Positions 27,807 to 36,393 of a stretch of 64,000 bases of DNA are shown here, piece by piece. Position 1 is the first letter of the stretch. Every line of letters starts with the position of its first letter. The stretch is from an uncultured Alphaproteobacteria bacterium (GTDB taxonomy: Bacteria > Pseudomonadota > Alphaproteobacteria > Rhizobiales > Rhizobiaceae): the NCBI GenBank assembly GCA_929200315.1, contig CAKMZB010000006.1, positions 62,001 to 126,000 on the forward strand, given 5' to 3'. The notes under the pieces were generated by a model that was not told the origin of the DNA, did no database searches, and saw nothing but the letters and a program-made list of their open reading frames with translations. A program made the translations under genes and the position numbers.

Positions 27807-29528
27807 TTACTGGGTCCAGGATTTGATCAGCTCATCGTAGGAAACGGTCTCGCCCTGAGGTTTCTCGTTATCGATTTTAGCCTTCGGCGAACCAGCCTGA
27901 GAGAGCCAGTATTCCGCATCACGCTCTTCGTTCAGCTTGGGACCGAGGTCACCCTGAACGCCTGCGCGTTCCAGACGGGCGAGCACGCTTTCCTGTGCTT
28001 CACAAAGCGCATCCAATGCGCCCTGTGCGGTTTTCGCACCGGACATGGCATCACCAATGTTCTGCCACCAAAGCTGCGCCAGTTTTGGATAATCCGGAAC
28101 GTTGGTGCCCGTGGGGGACCACTGGACGCGGGCCGGGGACCGGTAGAATTCCACCAGACCGCCAAGCTTGTCCGCACGTTGGGTGAAATGTTCGGAATTG
28201 ATGGTGGATTCACGGATAAACGTGAGACCAACATCAGACTTCTTCAAGTCCACCGTCTTGGAGGTAACGAACTGAGCGTAGAGCCAAGCCGCCTTTGCGC
28301 GATCCACCGGGGTGGATTTCATCAGCGTCCAGGAACCAGCGTCCTGATAGCCAATCTTCGTGCCTTCGGTCCAATAGACACCGTGGGGTGAGGGGGCCAT
28401 GCGCCATTTGGGCGTGCCATCCTCGTTCATCACCGGCAGGCCAGGCTTGACCGTGTCGGCGGTGAAAGCGGTGTACCAGAACATCTGCTGAGCAACGTTG
28501 CCCTGTGCAGGGATCGGGCCAGCTTCACCAAAGGTCATGCCAGCAGCTTCCGGCGGCGAGTATTTCTGCAGCCACTCGATGGCCTTCTCTACGGCATAAA
28601 CAGCAGCCGGAGAGTTGGTTGCACCACCGCGAGTAACGCAGGAACCGACGGGCTGGGAGCCCTCGTTCACGCGAATGCCCCATTCATCGACGGGCAGACC
28701 GTTCGGCTCACCTTCTGAGCCCATGCCAGCCATGGACATCCAGGCGTCCGTATAGCGCCAGCCAAGGGAGGGGTCTTTTTTGCCGTAGTCCATGTTGCCA
28801 TAGACCTTGCCTTCAACGCCGAGGCGCGACAGGTCGCGGCCGGTGAAGAATTCAGCAATGTCCTGATAAGCGGACCAGTTGACCGGAACGCCAAGATCGT
28901 AACCGTACTTCGCCTTGAAGTCAGCCTTGTTTTTCTCGTCGTTAAACCAGTCGTAGCGGAACCAATAGAGGTTCGCGAACTGCTGGCTGGGCAGCTGGTA
29001 GAGCTTGCCATCCGGCGCAGTGGTGAAGGAGGTGCCGATGAAGTCAGCAACATCGAGGGTTGGCAGGGTAACGTCCTTGCCTTCACCCGCCATCCAGTCG
29101 GTCAGGTTGCGCACCTGCTGGTAACGCCAATGGGTGCCGATGAGATCGGAATCGTTGATATAGGCATCATAGATGTTCTCGTTGGACTGCATCTGTGTCT
29201 GCAGTTTCTCGACAACGTCACCTTCGCCGATCAGGTCGTGCGTGACCTTGATGCCAGTGATGGCGGTGAAGGCCGGGGCGAGCACTTTGGACTCATATTC
29301 GTGAGTCGTAATCGTTTCTGAGACGACCTTGATCTCCATGCCATCGAAGGGTTTTGCAGCATCGATGAAGAACTGCATTTCGGCCTTCTGGTCGTCAGCA
29401 GAAAGGACGGACAGGCCGCCGATTTCGTCCGACAGGAACTTTTCGGCCGCAGCCATATCAGCCTGCGCGGCTGCCGTGGCACCAAGCACCACTGCAACAG
29501 CCGTTGTTGCCATAAGTAGATTTCGCAT
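27807..29528 (-). CDS. glpV: Glycerol ABC transporter substrate-binding protein (GlpV-like)
   Basis: The 573-residue periplasmic binding protein has a signal peptide (MRNLLMATTAVAVVLG, cleaved after AAAQA at about residue 23). Its large size, the start ADMAAAEKFLSDEIGGLSVLS and the operon content (two ATPases, two permeases, DUF2160 protein) match GlpV of the rhizobial GlpSTPQV glycerol uptake system. Start at 29528 is set by GGGAGAAA just upstream; the frame is open further upstream without protein character. Substrate assignment rests on family and operon type. Confidence 0.8.
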   Translation of the reverse strand: MRNLLMATTAVAVVLGATAAAQADMAAAEKFLSDEIGGLSVLSADDQKAEMQFFIDAAKPFDGMEIKVVSETITTHEYESKVLAPAFTAITGIKVTHDLIGEGDVVEKLQTQMQSNENIYDAYINDSDLIGTHWRYQQVRNLTDWMAGEGKDVTLPTLDVADFIGTSFTTAPDGKLYQLPSQQFANLYWFRYDWFNDEKNKADFKAKYGYDLGVPVNWSAYQDIAEFFTGRDLSRLGVEGKVYGNMDYGKKDPSLGWRYTDAWMSMAGMGSEGEPNGLPVDEWGIRVNEGSQPVGSCVTRGGATNSPAAVYAVEKAIEWLQKYSPPEAAGMTFGEAGPIPAQGNVAQQMFWYTAFTADTVKPGLPVMNEDGTPKWRMAPSPHGVYWTEGTKIGYQDAGSWTLMKSTPVDRAKAAWLYAQFVTSKTVDLKKSDVGLTFIRESTINSEHFTQRADKLGGLVEFYRSPARVQWSPTGTNVPDYPKLAQLWWQNIGDAMSGAKTAQGALDALCEAQESVLARLERAGVQGDLGPKLNEERDAEYWLSQAGSPKAKIDNEKPQGETVSYDELIKSWTQ

Positions 29529-29595
29529 CAAGTTTCTCCCAAATGCACTAGAAATGAGCCACAGCAAGGGTGCCGAGGCTCGTCGAATGGCCGGT

Positions 29596-29880
29596 TCAGA
29601 CCGTCCGGAACACGATGATCGCGTAGAGAACGGAAAGGCCCATGGCCCACCACAGGTCCGGGCCAACAAGCCCGAGCCATGCGAGATGAATGAAAGCACT
29701 GCCGAGCAGTGAGATAAAGAGACGGTCGCCCCGGGTTGTCTCAAAGCGCAGAATCCCCACGCGTGGATTGCCGCCGGGCGAGAAATATTCCCAAACGCAC
29801 ATGGCGATCAGGCAGGACGCGATGCCGACCCAGAACAGAGCGGTCGGCGTGGTCCAAGCCATCCAGGACAAATCGATCAT
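29596..29880 (-). CDS. DUF2160 small membrane protein of glycerol transporter operon
   Basis: A 94-residue protein with three hydrophobic segments and the DUF2160 pattern WTTPTALFWVGIASCLIAMCVWEYFSPGGNPRVGIL. This family is almost always found in glycerol ABC transporter operons between the permease and binding-protein genes, as here. GAAGGAAA precedes the ATG. Its exact role in transport is not known. Confidence 0.85.
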   Translation of the reverse strand: MIDLSWMAWTTPTALFWVGIASCLIAMCVWEYFSPGGNPRVGILRFETTRGDRLFISLLGSAFIHLAWLGLVGPDLWWAMGLSVLYAIIVFRTV

Positions 29881-29908
29881 TCAAGGTTTCCTTCGTGCCG
29901 ATGCGTCG

Positions 29909-29940
29909 CTGGATCACCGGCACGGGGCCCGGTGATGACG
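29909..29940 (+). repeat. REP-like palindromic repeat, copy 1
   Basis: A 32-base unit with perfect inverted arms ATCACCGG and CCGGTGAT around an 8-base loop. It is flanked by CTGG at the left and GACG at the right. An inverted copy lies at 29967-29998 and a diverged copy at 30375-30404, so the three copies bracket the GIY-YIG gene. Confidence 0.85.
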
Positions 29941-29966
29941 AAATTGCTTCTATTACTTTCCAAACC

Positions 29967-29998
29967 CGTCATCACCGGCCACCGTGCCGGTGATCCAG
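29967..29998 (-). repeat. REP-like palindromic repeat, copy 2 (inverted)
   Basis: The reverse complement matches copy 1 except for two bases in the loop. The arms ATCACCGG and CCGGTGAT are intact. The stop codon of the GIY-YIG gene (29972-29974) and its last eight codons, encoding LDHRHGGR, lie inside this repeat. Confidence 0.85.
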
Positions 29999-30346
29999 AG
30001 CCGGGTTCGCAATGGTCGGCTCAAAGCGCTTCGTGAAAGTTGGCTGGAACGGATTGTCGATGTCGTAGCAGATTTCAAACAAATCATTCCAATGCGGGTT
30101 TAAGGCCTCGATCAGGTTCACTTTCCAACTGCGCTTATACTTCTTGATGGATTTCTCCCGCTGAATTGCACTTTCAATACCATCATGGCGCTCATGCCAG
30201 ACAAGCTGGTGGCAGCCATATTTAGAAGCAAAGCCCGAATTGATGCCTTGCTTATGTTCGCTTACGCGGGCCTGAAGGTCCGATGTGACGCCGGTGTAGA
30301 GCGTTCCGTTTTGGCCGGATGCCAGAATATAGACGTAACCTGTCAT
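29972..30346 (-). CDS. GIY-YIG nuclease domain protein (UPF0213-like)
   Basis: The 124-residue protein is a single GIY-YIG domain: YVYILASGQNGTLYTGVTSDLQARVSEHKQG at residues 4-34 supplies the paired tyrosines and the arginine, and ESAIQREKSIKKYKRSWKVNLIEALNPHWNDL carries the catalytic-type glutamate. Many small orphan GIY-YIG proteins of this size exist; their function is unknown. The gene is inserted inside the glycerol transporter operon, between glpQ and the DUF2160 gene, and is bracketed by palindromic repeats. Its C-terminal tail and stop are encoded by one of them, which suggests the gene and repeats move or expand together. Confidence 0.88.
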   Translation of the reverse strand: MTGYVYILASGQNGTLYTGVTSDLQARVSEHKQGINSGFASKYGCHQLVWHERHDGIESAIQREKSIKKYKRSWKVNLIEALNPHWNDLFEICYDIDNPFQPTFTKRFEPTIANPALDHRHGGR

Positions 30347-30374
30347 GAGCGTTGCTCTTCAGAGCGGCAGGTTT

Positions 30375-30404
30375 GATCCCCGGGACGGAGCCCGGTGATG
30401 ACGG
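30375..30404 (+). repeat. REP-like palindromic repeat, copy 3 (diverged)
   Basis: This copy carries arms ATCCCCGG and CCGGTGAT with one mismatch to the other copies, followed by the same GACG end. It lies 29 bases upstream of the GIY-YIG start, between that gene and glpQ. Confidence 0.75.
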
Positions 30405-30433
30405 CCTTTGTTGCTCTGGCCATCACACCCTCC

Positions 30434-31324
30434 TCAAACTCGTCCAAGGGCGAAGCCCTTGGCGATGTAGTTGCGGACAAAATAGATCACCAGCGCGCCG
30501 GGGATGATAGTAAGCATTCCGGCTGCGGCCAGTACGCCCCAGTCGACGCCTGAAGCTCCGACAGTGCGTGTCATGATGGCGGCGATTGGCTTGGCGTCTG
30601 TGGTCGTCAGCGTGCGCGCAATCAGCAATTCCACCCATGAGAACATGAAGCAGAAGAAAGCCGCAACGCCGATGCCGGATGCGATGAGCGGGATAAAGAC
30701 CTTGATGAAGAAGCGCGGGAAAGAATAGCCATCAATATAAGCCGTCTCATCAATCTCCCGCGGCACGCCGGACATAAAGCCTTCCAGGATCCACACCGCC
30801 AGCGGCACGTTGAAGAGGCAATGCGCCAGCGCAACGGCTATGTGCGTGTCGATCAGACCAAAGGCCGAATAGAGCTGGAAGAAGGGCAGCACGAACACTG
30901 CCGCCGGGGCCATCCGGTTGGACAGCAGCCAGAAAAACATGTGCTTGTCGCCAAGAAAGCGGTAGCGCGAAAAGGCATAGGCCGCCGGTAGCGCCACGGC
31001 GATGGAGATCCCCGTGTTCAGTACAACATAGATGATGGAGTTGATGTACCCGTTATACCAAGACGGATCCGTCAAGATCGTGCGGTAGTTCTCAAGCGTC
31101 GGCGCGGCGGGAATGAGCGTGAAGGACGACAGGATTTCCTGATTGGTCTTCAGGCTCATGTTCAGCAGCCAGTAGATCGGCAGCATAAGGAAGAGGATGT
31201 AGAGCGTTGGCACCAACCAGCTCCAGCCACGCCTGGCCTTCACCTTATTGCGCGGCGCGCCGGCGAGGCCATCTTCGATGCCGGTGGCTGGGGTGCCAGC
31301 TTGGATCGTGTTGGAAACGGCCAT
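30434..31324 (-). CDS. glpQ: Glycerol ABC transporter permease (GlpQ-like)
   Basis: A 296-residue MalG-type inner-membrane permease with six helices and the EAA loop EGFMSGVPREIDETAYIDGYSFPRFFIKVFIPL (about residues 188-220) that contacts the ATPase. ATG at 31324 overlaps the glpP stop by one base. It is separated from the downstream DUF2160 gene by the inserted GIY-YIG element, which may affect expression of the distal genes. Confidence 0.85.
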   Translation of the reverse strand: MAVSNTIQAGTPATGIEDGLAGAPRNKVKARRGWSWLVPTLYILFLMLPIYWLLNMSLKTNQEILSSFTLIPAAPTLENYRTILTDPSWYNGYINSIIYVVLNTGISIAVALPAAYAFSRYRFLGDKHMFFWLLSNRMAPAAVFVLPFFQLYSAFGLIDTHIAVALAHCLFNVPLAVWILEGFMSGVPREIDETAYIDGYSFPRFFIKVFIPLIASGIGVAAFFCFMFSWVELLIARTLTTTDAKPIAAIMTRTVGASGVDWGVLAAAGMLTIIPGALVIYFVRNYIAKGFALGRV

Positions 31325-32208
31325 TACTCTTCAACCTCCAACGGCTTGTCTTTGCCGACATTGCTCATGAGCGTGAAGAAGACGTAGCAGATGAGCAGGA
31401 TGATGAGCTGGTAGATCAGCGACATCGCTGCTGCCGGGCCAAGGTCAAACTGGCCGATGGCCTGCTTCACAAGATCAATCGACAGGAAGGTTGTCGAATT
31501 GCCCGGCCCGCCACCCGTTAGCACGAAAGGCTCGGTATAGATCATGAAACTGTCCATGAAGCGTAGCAGGAAGGCGATGATGAGCACGCCTCTGAGCTTC
31601 GGCAACTGGATGTAGCGAAAGACAGACCAACGCGATGCGCCGTCAATGCGCGCAGCTTGGTAGTAGGCCTCAGGGATCGACACCAGCCCCGCGTAGCAGA
31701 GCAGCACGACAAGGCTCGTCCAGTGCCAAACATCCATCACCACGATGGTCACCCAGGCATCCACCACGTTTGCGGTGTAGTTGTAGTCGACCCCAACCTG
31801 CTTCATGGCATAGCCAAGCAAGCCAATGTCGGATCGACCGAAAATCTGCCAGATCGTGCCAACAACGTTCCACGGAATGAGCAGCGGCAGTGCCATCAGA
31901 ACAAGGCAGATCGGCACCCAAATACCCTTGCGCGGCATGGCGAGCGCAATGGCAATCCCAAGCGGTATTTCGATCGCCAGAATGATCATGGAGAAGGCGA
32001 TGTTGCGCGCCAGTGCGTTGTGGAAACGCTCTGAGGTCAACGTCTGTGTGAACCATTCCGTCCCCGCCCAGAAGAACTGGTTGCCGCCGAATGTGTCCTG
32101 CGTTGAATAGTTGACCACGGTCATGATCGGGATGATCGCCGAGAGGGCGACCAGCACGAAAACCGGAATGACGAGCAGCCAGGCTCGGTTGTCAAATGGC
32201 TTGTCCAT
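31324..32208 (-). CDS. glpP: Glycerol ABC transporter permease (GlpP-like)
   Basis: A 294-residue MalF-type permease with six membrane helices (first at about residues 10-30). The EAA loop is LVSIPEAYYQAARIDGASRWSVFRYIQLPKLRGVL (about 170-204). It pairs with the MalG-type permease encoded next. Start overlaps the stop of the second ATPase gene (ATGA). Confidence 0.85.
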   Translation of the reverse strand: MDKPFDNRAWLLVIPVFVLVALSAIIPIMTVVNYSTQDTFGGNQFFWAGTEWFTQTLTSERFHNALARNIAFSMIILAIEIPLGIAIALAMPRKGIWVPICLVLMALPLLIPWNVVGTIWQIFGRSDIGLLGYAMKQVGVDYNYTANVVDAWVTIVVMDVWHWTSLVVLLCYAGLVSIPEAYYQAARIDGASRWSVFRYIQLPKLRGVLIIAFLLRFMDSFMIYTEPFVLTGGGPGNSTTFLSIDLVKQAIGQFDLGPAAAMSLIYQLIILLICYVFFTLMSNVGKDKPLEVEE

Positions 32209-33314
32209 CAGGCCGCCCTCCCCTTTGTCGCTCTTTTGGTTGGCGTTACCGGTGCAACCAGATGATCGTCTGCATAGACCTTCACCGCGCCTGACTTGAA
32301 GACAAGGCGCGGGTCTGCGGGAATGGGGGCATCTTCATCCAACAACACGTTGAAGGAATGGTCGGCCACCTTGGCACGCAGAATGCGGAAACGACCGATA
32401 TCCTCAACCCCCTCGATCCGCGCGGGAAGGCCCGTCTTGCCTTTGCCTAGGGTAATAAATTCCGGCCTAATACCAATCTCACTCTTGCCGGAAATGGCCG
32501 TATAGGCACCATCGAGCTTCACGGCCTCGCCCGCGATGCTGGCGACTTTGCCATCGATTTCGGCGGGCACAATGTTCATGCCCGGCGAGCCGATGAAGTA
32601 GCCGACAAAGGTATGTTGTGGTTTGTCGAACAGTTCCTCCGGCGTGCCGATCTGCACCACCTCGCCCTCATACATCACCACCACCTTGTCAGCGAAGGTC
32701 AGCGCCTCGGTCTGGTCGTGGGTCACGTAAATCATTGTGTGGCCGAGCTGGCGGTGAATTTCTTTCAGCTTGGTGCGAAGTTGCCACTTCATATGCGGGT
32801 CGATCACCGTCAGCGGTTCATCAAAGAGGATGGCGTGCACATCCTGACGCACCAGACCGCGGCCAAGGGAAATCTTCTGCTTCTCATCCGCCGTCAGGCC
32901 CCGCGCCTTGCGGTTGGCCTTGTCGCGCAAGTCGAGCACGTCGATCATCTCTTCCACGCGGCGTTGAATTTCCCCCGCCTCAACGCCGCGGTTTTTCAGT
33001 GGGAAGGCGAGGTTCTGCGCCACGGTCATCGTGTCATAAATCACGGGGAACTGGAAAACCTGCGCAATGTTGCGCGCTTCCGGCTTCAGTTCCGTCACGT
33101 CTTCGCCGTCAAACAAAATGCGTCCGCTGGAAGGCGTCAACAGGCCAGAGATGATGTTAAGCAGGGTCGTCTTGCCGCAACCGGAGGGGCCAAGCAGAGC
33201 GTAAGCACCACCGTCGCTCCAGACATGATCGATTTCCTTCAGCGCAAAATCATCGCGCGTCTTGGGGTCAGGCAGATAAGAGTGGGCGAGCCGGTCGAGG
33301 GTGATCTGCGCCAT
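32208..33314 (-). CDS. glpT: Glycerol ABC transporter ATP-binding protein (GlpT-like)
   Basis: A 368-residue UgpC/MalK-type ATPase with Walker A LLGPSGCGKTTLLNI (about residue 37), Walker B AILFDEPLTVID (about 158-170), switch histidine VTHDQTEAL and a C-terminal TOBE domain. The signature motif region reads LTADEKQKISLGRGLVRQ rather than a canonical LSGGQ, as is usual for one of the two ATPases of this transporter type. It overlaps glpS by one base and glpP by four. Confidence 0.85.
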   Translation of the reverse strand: MAQITLDRLAHSYLPDPKTRDDFALKEIDHVWSDGGAYALLGPSGCGKTTLLNIISGLLTPSSGRILFDGEDVTELKPEARNIAQVFQFPVIYDTMTVAQNLAFPLKNRGVEAGEIQRRVEEMIDVLDLRDKANRKARGLTADEKQKISLGRGLVRQDVHAILFDEPLTVIDPHMKWQLRTKLKEIHRQLGHTMIYVTHDQTEALTFADKVVVMYEGEVVQIGTPEELFDKPQHTFVGYFIGSPGMNIVPAEIDGKVASIAGEAVKLDGAYTAISGKSEIGIRPEFITLGKGKTGLPARIEGVEDIGRFRILRAKVADHSFNVLLDEDAPIPADPRLVFKSGAVKVYADDHLVAPVTPTKRATKGRAA

Positions 33315-34393
33315 TATGCGGCCTCCCCGCCGGGTGCCAGAACAAGTTCGCCCTCAGGAGCGAAGACGAAGAACCGTGTCGGATCAAGATAATAGGGCAC
33401 TTTATCTCCGCTGGAGACGCGGTGGACACCGTGGGTTAGCACCACAAGATGGTCCTCGCCCTGGCCAAGGTGAACGAAGGTTTCAGACCCGGCAATCTCA
33501 CTGGTCGAAACCTCCCCTTGCATCTTAATCGGTGCGGTTTTGTCGGCCTGCAAACGGATGTGATGCGGGCGTATGCCGATCTTGTAGGCGCCATCGGAAA
33601 GGCTCTTCATGAAGGTCGGCAGCTTGGCTTTGCCCTGCGCATGAACCAGATCGGAGCCACGTTTTTCCATCGCCACGACGTTCATAGGAGGGTCGGAGAA
33701 CGTTTGCGCGGTGATGATATCGACAGGCCGGTTGTGCACCTCGATCGTTTTGCCAAATTGCGTCACCCGTCCCTCGTGGAGCGTTGCTGTGTCGCCGCCA
33801 AGAAGGAGCGCCTCATGCGGCTCGGTGGTGGCATAGACAAAGATCGCGCCGGTCTCAGCAAAGATGCGTGGCAATTCCACGCGCAGCTCTTCGCGCAATT
33901 TATAATCTAGGTTGGCAAGCGGCTCGTCGAGCAACACAAGTTCCGCCCCCTTCACCAGCGCCCGCGCCAAGGCGGTTCGCTGCTGCTGGCCGCCCGAAAG
34001 GTTCAGCACCGTGCGGTCGAGATAGGGCTGCAGCTTCAAAATTGCCGCTGCTTCCTGAACCTTGGCGTCGATCGTCGCCTTGTCGACGCCCGACACGCGT
34101 AGAGGTGAGGCGATGTTTTCATAGACCGTAAAGGCGGGGTAATTGATGAATTGCTGATACACCATCGCCACATTGCGCTTCTGCACGGGCAGTTTGGTGA
34201 CGTCCTCACCATTCATGATGATCTCGCCTTCGGTGGGCCTGTCGAGGCCAGCCATCAGACGCATCAGCGATGTCTTGCCGGAAAGGGTGGGGCCGAGCAG
34301 GACGTTCAGCGAACCGGCGTCGAGCCTCAAATTAACGTCGGCAATGTGGTATTGATTTCCCACCTTCTTGCCGACATTGCGCAGTTCCAACAA
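33314..34393 (-). CDS. glpS: Glycerol ABC transporter ATP-binding protein (GlpS-like)
   Basis: A 359-residue ATPase with Walker A LLGPTLSGKTSLMRL (about 31-45), a good signature LNLSGGQQQRTALARAL (about 130-146) and Walker B ELVLLDEPLANLD. The switch histidine is replaced: the usual HDQ reads TTEPHEAL. The start is a TTG at 34393; an in-frame TGA directly precedes it and GGGAGGG lies 7 bases upstream, so no ATG alternative exists at the N-terminus. It is the first gene of the transporter operon. Confidence 0.85.
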   Translation of the reverse strand: MLELRNVGKKVGNQYHIADVNLRLDAGSLNVLLGPTLSGKTSLMRLMAGLDRPTEGEIIMNGEDVTKLPVQKRNVAMVYQQFINYPAFTVYENIASPLRVSGVDKATIDAKVQEAAAILKLQPYLDRTVLNLSGGQQQRTALARALVKGAELVLLDEPLANLDYKLREELRVELPRIFAETGAIFVYATTEPHEALLLGGDTATLHEGRVTQFGKTIEVHNRPVDIITAQTFSDPPMNVVAMEKRGSDLVHAQGKAKLPTFMKSLSDGAYKIGIRPHHIRLQADKTAPIKMQGEVSTSEIAGSETFVHLGQGEDHLVVLTHGVHRVSSGDKVPYYLDPTRFFVFAPEGELVLAPGGEAA

Positions 34394-34564
34394 TCAACAG
34401 CCCTCCCAAAACGTGCGCCGCAAGGTGGCGCGTTCAGGCGGGCGAATGCAAGGGCAGAATTCAGCAAATTCGGCCTTTTTGGAGCTTTTCTTTTTGATGC
34501 ACGGCAAACGCCTAGCGCCCAAGCCGCCTTGAGCAGACGGAATGGATGTAGAAAACTCCGAGAC

Positions 34565-36331
34565 TTAAAATGCTTCTGCCTCCAACGCCATGATCGTGTC
34601 CTTGTCGGATGCGGCCTGAGCGAGGAACGGCTCGGCATGAGGCAATTCGTGCCAGATGAAATAACGCGCTGTCGCGACCTTGCCCTTGCGGAAGACGTCG
34701 GACGCGGAATGGTCGTTGCCAAGACCCGCCACCGTCACAGCCTGGTCGAGCCAGATCCACGCCACCACAGCGAGGGAAAAGCCGCTCATGAAGGATGCCG
34801 CATTGTCGAGCATCTCCGCAGGCGGACGCGAGGCGATGGCCATGATCGTCTCGCTCACGAGCTGAATGGCGGCTTCAACAGCCTCGGCCTCTTCGCGCAG
34901 GCCGTCAATTTCTCTTGCCGCCCCAACCGTCGCGGCCACCCGTTTTTGCAGCACCTGTAACCCTGCCCCGCCGCGCAGCACCTTGCGGCCGAGAAGATCA
35001 GCGGCCTGTATACCAGTGGTGCCCTCGTGGATCGGGTTCAAGCGGTTGTCGCGGTAGAGCTGCTCAACATCAAAGTCTCGCGTATAGCCGTATCCACCAT
35101 GGACCTGGATCGCGAGATCGTTGGCCTTCAACCCGTATTCGGACGGGAAGGTCTTGGTGACAGGGGTAAGCAGTTCCAACAAAGCTGCGTCTTCCGGGTC
35201 GCTCTCATTGTCCACCAAAGCAGAGGAGAGCAGGCAAAGCGCCATAGAGCCCTCCGCATAGGAGCGAGCGACAAGGAGCATCCGGCGCACATCGGCATGT
35301 TCAATGATCGCAATCGGCGGACCGTCAGCCTTTCCCGGCGCGCGGCCCTGCAAACGTTCGCGGGCATAATTTGCCGCGAGCAAATAGCCGCGGCAGGCCA
35401 GCGCAGCGGCGCCAAAGCCAACCGCGATGCGCGCCTCGTTCATCATCATGAACATCTGCCGCAGCCCGTGACCGGGCTCGCCCACGATCCAACCAGTCGC
35501 GCCGCCATTCTCTCCGAAATTCAAGAGGCAATTCGACGTGCCGCGATTGCCCATCTTGTGGTTGAGGCCGGCAACGGCAACATCGTTCGTCGTCCCGTCG
35601 GGCAGCGTGCGAGGCACGATGAAAAGGGAGATGCCCTTCGTCCCCTCCGGCAGCTTGCCGCTCTCATCGGGAATTTTGGCGAGCACCAGGTGGACGATGT
35701 TGTCGGAGATGTCCTGGTCACCCCCGGAAATCCACATCTTGTTGCCGGTAAGTTTGTAGCGTTGGCCAAGCTCATCCTCGCCATCATGACGAGCAACGGT
35801 GCGCACGTCGCCAAGGCCAGACCCGGCCTGGGGTTCGGAAAGGCACATCGTGCCGAACCACTCGCCGGCAATTTGGGGCCGGGCGAAAGTGTCGATCTGC
35901 TTGTCGCTGCCAAAGGCCGCGATGAGGCGGGCATTGGCGCCGGTGAGCATCGTGTAGCCAACCGAGGAGCCATTGGCCGCCGCGAACCAGGCATAGGAGG
36001 CGGAGGTGACGAGTTGCGGCAGGCCCATGCCGCCAAGATCTTCAGAGAAATTTGCTCCAAAAAGGCCAAGCTCGCGAAATTCAGCAAGTGCATCGCCGAT
36101 CTCCGGCAGCACCTTCACGCGGCCATCCTCCAGCCGCGGTTCAATCTCATCGGCTTTCTTGTAGTGGGGCAGAAAGCGCTCCGCAGCGAGTTTACGGGAA
36201 AGCTCGAAATAGGCCTCCGCCGTATCACGGTCGAAATCGGTGCCCTCTAGATGCTCCTCGAGCTTCAGCCAGTCGAAGACCAGAAAATTCATATCGGCTT
36301 CGCTTAAGAGGACATCGCTCATCGGGGGCAT
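34565..36331 (-). CDS. Acyl-CoA dehydrogenase, DmdC-type length
   Basis: A 588-residue flavoprotein, longer than ordinary acyl-CoA dehydrogenases (about 380) and equal in length to the DmdC class that oxidises 3-methylmercaptopropionyl-CoA. Motifs are MCLSEPQAGSGLGDVRT (FAD/substrate site, about 168-184), MWISGGDQD, the catalytic glutamate in NPIHEGTTGIQAADLLGRKV (about 428-447) and a C-terminal helical extension to the end. The neighbours upstream are a crotonase and a DmdA-like methyltransferase, which supports the DMSP-demethylation reading, though other fatty or branched acyl-CoA substrates are possible. An ATG three codons in is an alternative start. Confidence 0.75.
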   Translation of the reverse strand: MPPMSDVLLSEADMNFLVFDWLKLEEHLEGTDFDRDTAEAYFELSRKLAAERFLPHYKKADEIEPRLEDGRVKVLPEIGDALAEFRELGLFGANFSEDLGGMGLPQLVTSASYAWFAAANGSSVGYTMLTGANARLIAAFGSDKQIDTFARPQIAGEWFGTMCLSEPQAGSGLGDVRTVARHDGEDELGQRYKLTGNKMWISGGDQDISDNIVHLVLAKIPDESGKLPEGTKGISLFIVPRTLPDGTTNDVAVAGLNHKMGNRGTSNCLLNFGENGGATGWIVGEPGHGLRQMFMMMNEARIAVGFGAAALACRGYLLAANYARERLQGRAPGKADGPPIAIIEHADVRRMLLVARSYAEGSMALCLLSSALVDNESDPEDAALLELLTPVTKTFPSEYGLKANDLAIQVHGGYGYTRDFDVEQLYRDNRLNPIHEGTTGIQAADLLGRKVLRGGAGLQVLQKRVAATVGAAREIDGLREEAEAVEAAIQLVSETIMAIASRPPAEMLDNAASFMSGFSLAVVAWIWLDQAVTVAGLGNDHSASDVFRKGKVATARYFIWHELPHAEPFLAQAASDKDTIMALEAEAF

Positions 36332-36393
36332 CTCGTCTGGGAGTTCTGATCAGCGCAAAGCCATAGGCCGCGGCGCTGTCCGCTGTCCACGGG

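Noticed and set aside
27468..28391. A 307-codon plus-strand frame over the SDR 3' end and glpV
   Set aside because: It crosses a strong bidirectional terminator and two well-supported genes.
35027..36250. A 407-codon open frame antisense to the acyl-CoA dehydrogenase gene
   Set aside because: It lies entirely within the well-supported gene on the other strand and has no recognisable domain; long antisense frames are expected in GC-rich coding DNA.
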